Source: Spirogloea muscicola
Taxonomy: Eukaryota > Streptophyta > Zygnematophyceae > Spirogloeales > Spirogloeaceae
NCBI GenBank assembly: GCA_009602725.1
Contig: WELB01000023.1
Span: forward strand, 433,255-444,815
Direction: 5' to 3'
Length of the DNA: 11,561 bases
Positions 1 to 6,447 of the stretch are shown piece by piece. The first letter of the stretch is position 1. Every line of letters starts with the position of its first letter. The notes beneath the pieces were generated by a model. It worked only from the letters and a program-made list of their open reading frames with translations, ran no database searches and was not told the origin of the DNA. Made by a program: the position numbers and the translations under genes.

Positions 1-90
1 GCCCCGGCGCCCGCGCCGCGCCGCTGATTCTCCGGGGCGGCCCGCCGGCTCTCTGGCGGCGGCGGCGGCGGTTGGGATCGTGGCCGGCAG

Positions 91-2232
91 GCGCCGCTGG
101 TGGCGCTGCTTGTGGCGGGGCTGGAGGAGCTGGGCTACTCGTGGGCGTACCGCGTGGTCGACACGCGCGCCTTCGGCCTGCCGCAGCGCCGCCGCCGCGT
201 CTTCCTGCTCGCTGCCCTCTACGGCGACCCGCGCGACCTGCTGCTGGCGCAGACGCCGCCGCTGGGAAACCGTTGCTGGTGGGAAGCCACGCCTTGGTGG
301 CGGCACCGCCAGGAAACCCTTAACCCCTGAATCTTAGAACCCTTAAACCCCTTGACACCTAAACCTTAAACCGTAACCCTTTTGAATAATCTTTCAAACC
401 CCAACCCTGAAACTCAAACTCCAAAGCCCTTTATTCCAGACCCTAGAGGCCGCCCCGGCGCCAGCCAGGCCTTTGACGCGGCTGCAGGGTGCTCGTCGCC
501 GCGCCGTCCGGCCTGTGCAGTGGCGGGCATGACTGCTTCCGGTGCTTCCAGGCCGATGGCCAAGCCGGGGCTGCGACGGCGGCGGCGGCGGCGACGGTCT
601 ACGCCTTGGACCTCTCGTGCTGGGACGCTCCGGGGAATCGCGACTGCCTGCCCACGCTCACGACCACCAACGGCCGCCGCCTGATGCTGGTGCTTCCGGA
701 CCGCCGCCGTGCGGCTCTGCTCAGCATCACCGCTGCGGAGTACGCGCAGGTCCATGGCGCCTGGCCGCTCCAAGCCCAACAGCAGTCATGGCCTCGGCTG
801 CCCATCAGGGCACTGGGGCAGACGGCACTTGGAGCTGCTGAGCTCAGGCAGGCTGGTCGGGGCCGGCCTTGGTTGGCGCGCAGGGTTTTCCACCTGACTG
901 GACCGCGGCGGCTGGAGATGACGGCCTCGAGGGCTCCACGTCGTCGGCATCGAAGGAGGGCGGCGGCGGCCTGGCGGCCCGCTTCGCCATGGTCGGCAAT
1001 GCCGTCAGCGTGCCCGTGGCCCAGTGGCTGGGCGAGCGGCTGGCCGACCCGCTGTCTCACAAGTACGTGCACGGTGAATCAGACCGCGCGCTGCCCACCG
1101 GGGACAGCTTGGCGGCGTGGCCGGCGGCCGCCTGGGGCCACGGCATCGGCCAGCGGTTCGAGGCCACGGCTCTGCTGGCCAGCGGCTTCGCCGAAACCCC
1201 AGTGCTGCTGCCGTTCCGGCCGCTGGGGGCCGCCGGCTGCGCACTCGTGCGCGAGGGGCTGCGCGCTGCCGACGTGCTCCGCTACGCCCGCAAGATGCGC
1301 GATGCCGGCATGATCCTGCACCCGGATGTGCGCGGCACACTCGCCGCGGCCTTTGGGCTGAAGGAACGGGACATGGCGAAGCCGCGGGCTGAGAGGAGGT
1401 ATTGGTCGCCACGACGATGCATCCCCTCATTGGTCGCGGTACTGGCATTTGTGGAGACCCTATCAGGGCTGTGGGATCAACATGCAGGTCGATGTCGGCT
1501 TCTGACCTGACTTTGTGGTCGGCTTTGACAATGACACGCTCGGGCTCTTCACTCCAGAAATCGATCGTGAGGGCTCAGAGGGCTGAGGCGACGCCGCCGG
1601 GCTGTGTCTCAGGACCCTCGTTTGGGCGGCGTGCCCCGCGGCATACTCCCCTCGACACTGGCCCGCAGCACAACCACCGGATGCGGACATCCCTGCCAGT
1701 GCCAGCAGCCGGCGGCCGCCGCGGTCACGGGCATCCGGCACCTCCCCGGCGGTGTTTGTCCAATTTATGGACGGGACATGGCTCTGGGTCGAGGCCGTGC
1801 GGCCGTACCTGGAGCATCGCGACGAAATGGAGCGGCAGCCCAACAGCGCTGCAGCCTTCCTGCGGCACTGCCAGCGGGCGCGCCGGGAATTCGAGTGGTC
1901 CTCCCCATCGCTGCTGCCGGCCGGTGACGTAGTGATTGGGGCCGGCGCCCGCAAGCGCAAGCGCGCTGGAGCACAGACCGGCCCTGCTGCAGCAGCCACG
2001 AGCAGCGACCTCCAGGTGAGTGGCCACCTCTCTTCGAGCGCTGCAAGCGCATGTTGCGGGCCCAGACATGGACACATGCCGCATGCTCTGACCTCGAGGA
2101 GAGAAACGTCATGGTCACGTGACATCACGGTCTCAGGGCAAGGGTTTCCGTCAGGACTATTGCAAGAGGCACGTCGATGCCAGTCTTTCAGTTGACCGAG
2201 CTCTTGCCGCCATCAAAGTGGACAGTACCTGA
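91..2232 (+). CDS. DNA (cytosine-5) methyltransferase, C-terminal part, with PWWP-like domain (5' partial, spliced)
   Basis: Enzyme transferring a methyl group from S-adenosylmethionine to carbon 5 of cytosine in nuclear DNA. Exons by motif continuity and phase: 91-278, 488-749, 884-1398, 1613-2015, 2137-2232 (487 visible residues). Motif VIII (FGLPQRRRRVFLLA) is at residues 28-41, a Cys cluster (CSGGHDCFRCF) at 73-83, and a PTLTTTNGRRLMLVLPD block follows. The 750-883 intron joins exactly to give SITAAEYAQGFPPDWT (motif IX). Motif X (MVGNAVSVPVAQWLGERL) starts at 186. A WPAAAWG-type tail follows, then a PWWP-like domain (about 322-417) and KRKR at 436-439. The exon opens after GGCCGGCAG (acceptor at 90); the catalytic PC and ENV motifs lie left of the window. 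All four introns are GT-AG with matching phases. The C5-MTase identity is near certain; the last exon is tentative. An Asp/Ser/Gly-rich insert separates motifs IX and X. Codon use is GC-rich. Confidence 0.9.
313..430 (+). repeat. Degenerate telomere-like tract in methyltransferase intron 279-487
   Basis: A comparatively AT-rich island inside a very GC-rich intron. It contains many imperfect CCCTAAA-type units: AAACCCTTAACCCC, AACCCTTAAACCCC, ACCTAAACC, CCGTAACCC, CCCCAACCC. The C-rich telomeric strand lies on the coding strand. Units are too diverged for a functional telomere seed. Likely an old interstitial telomeric sequence, or a tract captured at a repaired break; it ends before the acceptor at 485-487. 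Confidence 0.6.
1613..1901 (+). other. PWWP-like domain within the methyltransferase gene
   Basis: This is a protein domain in exon 4, not a separate gene. The exon begins with a phase-2 acceptor (CTCAG, ending 1612) and reads TLVWAACPA, then SPRHWPA in place of the canonical PWWP motif. After a Ser/Arg/Pro-rich loop come VFVQFMDGTWLWV, VRPYLEHRDE and AAFLRHCQRARREF. This order (entry strand with LVWA, xxWPA, hydrophobic strand with WxWV, basic helix pair) fits the PWWP fold of the Royal superfamily. Family members bind methylated histone H3 lysine 36 plus DNA. Two aromatic-cage candidates remain (W of HWPA, W of WLWV), but the first motif position is Ser-Pro-Arg-His rather than Pro-Trp, so ligand binding is uncertain. 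A Tudor/chromo-like relative is the main alternative. Confidence 0.7.
2137..2232 (+). CDS. Tentative last exon of the methyltransferase gene
   Basis: Exon 4 ends at a strong donor (CAG|GTGAGT, 2016). Splicing to the acceptor ending at 2136 keeps phase 0 and gives 31 residues ending at TGA 2230-2232, including QDYCKRHVDASLSVDRAL. An acceptor ending 2154 gives the same frame. A competing acceptor with a better pyrimidine tract (TCTTTCAG, ending 2191) is also phase 0 but opens a different frame that runs to a stop at 2470. I cannot tell from sequence which is used. Confidence 0.4.
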   Translation, partial: GKGFRQDYCKRHVDASLSVDRALAAIKVDST

Positions 2233-3648
2233 AGCGGCTACATGGCGGGCCTTGGTTGCATCGCTGCAGGCGGATGGCGGCTTGCCACGTGTCGAGCCGG
2301 ACGAGCCAGCCGAGCCGGGTCCTGCCCGCTCTCTGAGGCCTCTGAGATCGCGAGCAACGAGAGCGGCGGGCTGTCCCCTGCCACCACCGCCCCTGTTGCC
2401 ACCACCTTTGGTGGCCGTCGTTCGTCCCACGATACGGGCCCGAAGACGAGCACTGCTGAACGGACCGTAGGTGCGCATTCTCCGCCTTCAGGCATTTCGG
2501 ACTGCCTGCGGTGCAAGTCAGGCTTGGAGGCTGTGTGGCTCAGGAGTGTACAGTCTTTGCTTGCCTCGACTTGGATGTCTCTGTGTGCTGCACCATCTGT
2601 CCACAAAGAGCTGTCTTTGACCACTTGATGACTTCGTTCATGCACTGACGTTATCAAGAACCTACACTTGATTGTGAGGCTACAATGTGGGCTAACACAT
2701 TCTCGGCACTTGGATCAGGCTCGTTGGCTTTGAGGCCGTAGCTTGCAGTCACATCTGCGCGAGCGAGGACGGACTGTGGCGGCCATCGGGCGGATCCTTC
2801 TGCAAGGACGCAAGGACGCCCCTGCTGGCTTGGAATTGCACCCTCTCAGTGACACTGGGGGCGTTGTTGCCTTGAATAATCTGATTCAGGAACAAAGAGT
2901 GAAGACAATCAAGGAGTTGAGGTCATGTCAAATCCATACCCAAGAAGGCTTGTCAACACAGCCCTCGCCCCCTCGCCCCGCTGGTGCTTCTTTGAGTCGA
3001 GGCCTTTTGCCACAGTCACCAGCTCGTGCCATTCGATGTCCTGGCCGATGCGCTCCCAATCGTGAGCCGGTCCGCTGTGCCTACTTCATGTCTTGTGGAG
3101 TGCCGGTCGGTGGTGGCAACAGGGTTTATTGCAGGCACGAGACACTGTGCATCTCGTGACACGGAGGCTGGAAAGTCGACCAACTCGTCAGTCCAGAAAC
3201 CGGGCACCATCTTACATTACAATGTCTATGTGCTCATCATCGTGCTAAGCAGCAGGATGGCAATGGAGTTCGTGCTCCACCACTGCTCTTGGCACAGTCA
3301 GGACCTCAATCGCTTCCACACGCTCCACTTGATCGTCCCCTTTGAGAGGGATCCTTTCTGTGCACACTGCCTGCTTCACACTACTCCACCATGCTGCTGC
3401 TGAATGTCTTCCACACACCCGTAATTTTCCATGCGTCGCTGCTCAGCCACAGGCATATCAAAGTGCCAGACGAGATGGCAGGAGTGATGCTGGCCGTCGG
3501 CACGCGCTTCGTGCCGCAAGTCTCAGTATATGCTTCACAACAAGACAGTGCTCACTGCGAAAGCTCACAACTTGATCACCAGCCTAGAGAGAGCATCGGT
3601 CAAGCCCACTTTGGGCTTAGCCGATTTGATGTCCCTGCTTCTGAACTG
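2233..3648. other. Stretch without a convincing gene downstream of the methyltransferase
   Basis: Probably holds the 3' UTR of the methyltransferase at its left end, then intergenic DNA. Open stretches of 77-138 codons occur in several frames (for example + strand 2242-2628 and 2743-3159), but none shows a recognisable motif, a consistent exon chain or biased amino-acid composition. No TGTAA polyadenylation signal, common in many green algae, was found between 2233 and about 5860 on the + strand. Confidence 0.5.
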
Positions 3649-4122
3649 TCAGTGACTTCCCGAGCTGCCGAGCACCGACGCAGGTCCCAATGCAGGTCCT
3701 CGTTTTAGCACAGGCAGGGGCTGCACCACGGCTGGCAGGAACAATCCAGTGATCACAGCAGACCAGCCAACCCCTTGTGCCGGACAATCGGTTGGGTGTC
3801 CAGAGAGACTAGAAGCTTTCAGTATGGCACTCCATGCCTGATTGGATTTGCAACCGGCAAATGGGGTCGCCCTCTTAGCAATCCTACAACCTACGACTTT
3901 GCAAGTACAGTCATGTCTCTCGTGGTCAGCAGTCTCCACGCTCGACTGCTGCCGCACTTCTGACTGTACACTGAAGATCGGGTTGCCTAGCTCTCGAACG
4001 AGATCGTGGCTCCTCCCATACGTAACATGCAAGACCTGCATAGCCCGCACCAGCTCTTCCGGCGCTGGACCTAAGCGACACAGATGCCTGTTGAAGCGTG
4101 ACAACATTTTTCCATTAGACAC
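3649..4122 (-). pseudogene. Possible decayed non-LTR retrotransposon reverse-transcriptase fragment
   Basis: A 157-codon open frame on the - strand whose first part reads RFNRHLCRLG, then PEELVRAMQVLH, then GNPIFSVQSEVRQ. The order and spacing recall LINE-type reverse transcriptases around domains 2-3 (R..L...L..LG.PEELV....LH ... G..F.V.SGVRQG). After VRQ the resemblance stops: neither the usual GCPLSP-like continuation nor a YADD catalytic box is found nearby in any - strand frame I read. So it is at best a relic, truncated or frameshifted. It could equally be a chance open frame; no start context or splice chain supports a functional gene. Confidence 0.25.
3905..3969. repeat. Nested inverted repeat (foldback)
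   Basis: Outer arms GTACAGTCA (3905-3913) and TGACTGTAC (3961-3969) are exact reverse complements. Inside them CAGCAGTC (3927-3934) and GACTGCTG (3944-3951) also pair exactly. Both strands could fold into a two-part hairpin of about 65 nt. It lies inside the possible reverse-transcriptase relic. Confidence 0.55.
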
Positions 4123-4269
4123 TGGTGGAGCCTAAGCTATCTGTCAGGGAAGCCCAGCAGCAAGCTATCGAATGATGTCTCGACGATAGTGAGGTGAAAG
4201 CAGCACATACGCCAGCAATTTTCGGAGCGCGAGTACTGCAGTCTGATGAGCGGTAACCAAATATAGGTG

Positions 4270-4310
4270 GATATATGAAGTGGGTGAATGTATGTGGGTG
4301 AATATGTGAA
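4270..4310 (+). repeat. Short degenerate tandem repeat
   Basis: GTGGGTGAAT occurs at 4280-4289 and 4294-4303, flanked by GATATATGAA (4270-4279) and AATATGTGAA (4301-4310). About three imperfect ~14-nt units in a locally AT-rich patch; probably a minisatellite remnant. Confidence 0.5.
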
Positions 4311-4358
4311 GCCGCAGTGAGAGCGGGGAGGGACGACCAGCAGCTATCACCTAGGACT

Positions 4359-4626
4359 TTCACTCCTCCAGCAGCCGGCCCTCCTTTCCCCCCCCGCCAT
4401 CCCTCCTCCTGCCACTGCTGCCAGGCCAGGTCGACAAGGCCCTCTTCGGCATCTTTTGGCCATCCCCTTGCCATTCCTCCTGCTGCTACTGCTGCCTCAC
4501 TCCTCTAGCAGCCGTCCAGCAGGACAGGTCGACAAGACCGCAATTGGCACTTGCGGCCGTCTTCCCCCCCCATTCCTCCTGCCACTGCTGTTGCCCCACT
4601 CCACTAGCAGCTCCAGTAGCTGCTAG
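4359..4626 (+). repeat. C/T-rich degenerate tandem repeat, about three units
   Basis: Imperfect copies start near 4398, 4472 and 4571 (spacing about 74 and 99 bp). Shared blocks are CATTCCTCCTGC, CACTGCTG or TACTGCTG, CACTCCTCTAGCAGC, CAGGTCGACAAG, and runs of seven or eight C. The first copy lacks an internal block of about 28 bp. The last copy ends in a short hairpin (CTAGCAGCT 4604-4612 pairing with AGCTGCTAG 4618-4626). No coding potential is evident. Confidence 0.6.
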
Positions 4627-4913
4627 ATGCTAGCTGCTACGTCATAAGTTGTGCTTACCTTTGTACTTGGCCATACTGGCCTTCGATTGTTTCAAATACA
4701 CCAAATTTTCCACCTAGGACTGAGCACGTGGAGTCCACATGCACAGGATTGACACACTTTTCTAGGTTCGAATCTGCTCGCCAGCGTAAAGGTTGTCACT
4801 GTCGCGAGCTCCATTGGACGGCCCGATCCGCCGCAAGGGGCTGCCGCCTCTAGGCCCTCCGATGCGCTCCCGCCATCGGGCGGCCCGGCACGCCGGAGGA
4901 GGCCGCCGTCGTG

Positions 4914-4945
4914 CTGCCGTCCGATGATGCTTCATCGGACGGCAG
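4914..4945. repeat. Perfect 14-bp hairpin with 4-nt loop
   Basis: CTGCCGTCCGATGA (4914-4927), loop TGCT, then the exact reverse complement TCATCGGACGGCAG (4932-4945). It lies in a GC-rich island (about 4800-5080) between AT-richer stretches and is not followed by a T-run, so it is not a bacterial-type terminator. Confidence 0.75.
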
Positions 4946-5055
4946 GGTGGGGCCGGCACTTGGAAGCCGGGCGCAGGCGGCCGCCATGCGGCGGCGGCGG
5001 GCGGGCCAGCTTGCTGTGGGTTTCGGTTCCAGGGGAGGCCGGGCTTGGGGTTCTA

Positions 5056-5357
5056 ACGGTATAAGGAACCTCGGCCCGTCGGGCCTTGGCCATTCTTTCA
5101 TGTACTTTTCTCCGTATTATGTAGCATTGTTTAGTCTGCACTCGACTCTGCCTGAACAATGTATTGGCTTGAATTGGCCTCCCTTTCAATTCATGCGCCC
5201 CGCGCGCCTTCTCTCTGTACTAATGTCATCTTAGGTACCTTAGATTAGGTCTTCGTATTATGTAGCATTGTTTAGTCTGCACTCGACTCTGCCTGAACAA
5301 TGTATTGGCTTGAATTGGCCTCCCTTTCAATTCATGCGCCCCGCGCGCCTTCTCTCT
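5056..5357 (+). mobile_element. LTR-like remnant carrying a perfect 104-bp direct duplication
   Basis: A TATA-like GGTATAAGG (5058-5066) is followed about 50 bp on by a T-rich block that occurs twice: 5113-5216 and 5254-5357 are identical over 104 bp (offset 141, 37-nt spacer). Each copy contains CTGCCTGAACAATGTATTGG, a possible variant polyadenylation region, followed by a C/T-rich stretch. A TATA box followed by a polyadenylation-like and C/T-rich segment is typical of LTR R-U5 regions. No clear TG...CA ends, target-site duplication, primer-binding site or internal coding region was found, so the LTR reading is inference; the duplication itself is certain. Confidence 0.45.
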
Positions 5358-5512
5358 CTTCGCTGTCTTCTTTGCCCCGGCCTCTCGGACCTTGTACATC
5401 TCCTTGGGGCTGCTGCTCTGCTGCTCACTCGTGGGGTACTGAGCTTGTTATCTGCGGTCGTGTATTGTCTTGCTGTGTGGTTTTCCTTCTCGGCACCTCT
5501 TGACGCTTTGTA

Positions 5513-5847
5513 CCTTGTCCGTTCTTCTTGGGCTGGCCTTTCCCCTACCCTCTGTGGGCGAAGCAAGTGCCATCTTTGGGCTGGCCTCTGACAACCATCG
5601 CCCATTCTGAAAGAGCTTGATTTCCCCAGCCTTAGTCTCTCGTTAGTGGAGCTTCTGCGACTTTTTCCCAAAGGACTCTCGCCACGTCTAGCCTCGGCTC
5701 GTGCCCAATCTCACGTGGTCACAAGCATAAAGCACATAGCCACAGAAGTGGCTAATGATAAATGGTTGCTCTTCTCTCAAGCCGCTTCGACCTTGTCCAC
5801 TATTGTTTGAGCTGGCCTTTCACAGCCATCGCCCCTTTTGAAAGAGA
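5513..5847 (+). repeat. Diverged ~37-bp repeat module, two full copies and a partial one
   Basis: 5579-5615 and 5811-5847 match at 31 of 37 positions, sharing GCTGGCCT, CCATCGCCC and TGAAAGAG. The upstream part (CCTTGTCC ... GCTGGCCTTTC) also recurs at 5513-5543 and 5793-5821. It directly follows the duplicated LTR-like block, so it may belong to the same decayed element. Confidence 0.55.
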
Positions 5848-6447
5848 AGTTAAAACTTTCCGCTGAAAATGTAAAAGCGCATGTCCTTGAGCACATGCCA
5901 GCAGCCAGCTCAATGTTTCTGCTCTCGCTGCTTGGGTTGTCCACTTTTAGCATTCCCACCGATTACTAACGACTAAAAGCCTGTGAACTGCAAGTTGAGG
6001 TATTGAGCAGGAAGTGTAACTCCTGTACACCTGATAGCCACCTGGTACGGCGCGGTGCTCGATGCAACCTTGCAATTGTGGCCGCACATGACCTGCCATA
6101 AGCGAGAGACTACATTGAGGCCTAGAGCAACGGTGGCCAGCACCTGGGCCAAAGGCCTGTAATTGAAGGATAGATGTTAGGCGAAGCGACCTCCAAAGAA
6201 TCAGACAACCGAGGCAATCAAAGCCACAGAAGGGCAGTAGCCCGCACCGCCCCAAGCGCAAGTCCGCTGCACATCCAAGCTGCAGCTTTCTCCACAGAGC
6301 TTGCAAGAGCAGCAGCTGCCAAAGCAAATAGACGGCCATGCCAGTACCTAAACAGCATTGAGAATCTGAGCCAGCCAAGTGATGCTGCAAATCTTTTGGC
6401 CCGCCAGAGCCCCTCAAAAAGTGAACAAGCTGCCTTGTGAACCCTTG
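5848..6447 (-). other. Probable 3' UTR and downstream flank of the PUM3-like gene
   Basis: Lies directly downstream of the PUM3 stop codon on the - strand. A - strand open frame of 156 codons (5947-6417) is present, but it shows no domain, is Leu/Cys-rich in a low-complexity way and overlaps the expected UTR. I found no TTACA (the - strand TGTAA signal) in this stretch and no RNA gene. Confidence 0.4.

Noticed and set aside
489-1313. Long + strand open frame of 274 codons
   Set aside because: Only its first part (to 749) is the true frame. After 749 the motif IX sequence continues in another frame from 884, across a phase-0 GT-AG intron.
1402-1612. Fragment reading PDFVVGFDNDTLGLF in the methyltransferase intron 1399-1612
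   Set aside because: It looks protein-like but is bounded by stops on both sides in that frame, and the 1398/1613 splice gives a perfect phase match without it.
2743-3708. Overlapping + strand open frames of 105-138 codons
   Set aside because: No conserved motifs, no phase-consistent exon chain, and composition typical of chance open frames in mid-GC DNA.
4765-4790. tRNA-like T-loop sequence (GGTTCGAATC)
   Set aside because: The flanking bases do not pair as a T-stem, and no D or anticodon arm is found upstream.
5947-6417. Minus-strand open frame of 156 codons
   Set aside because: Lies where the PUM3 3' UTR is expected, with no motif, domain or splice chain.
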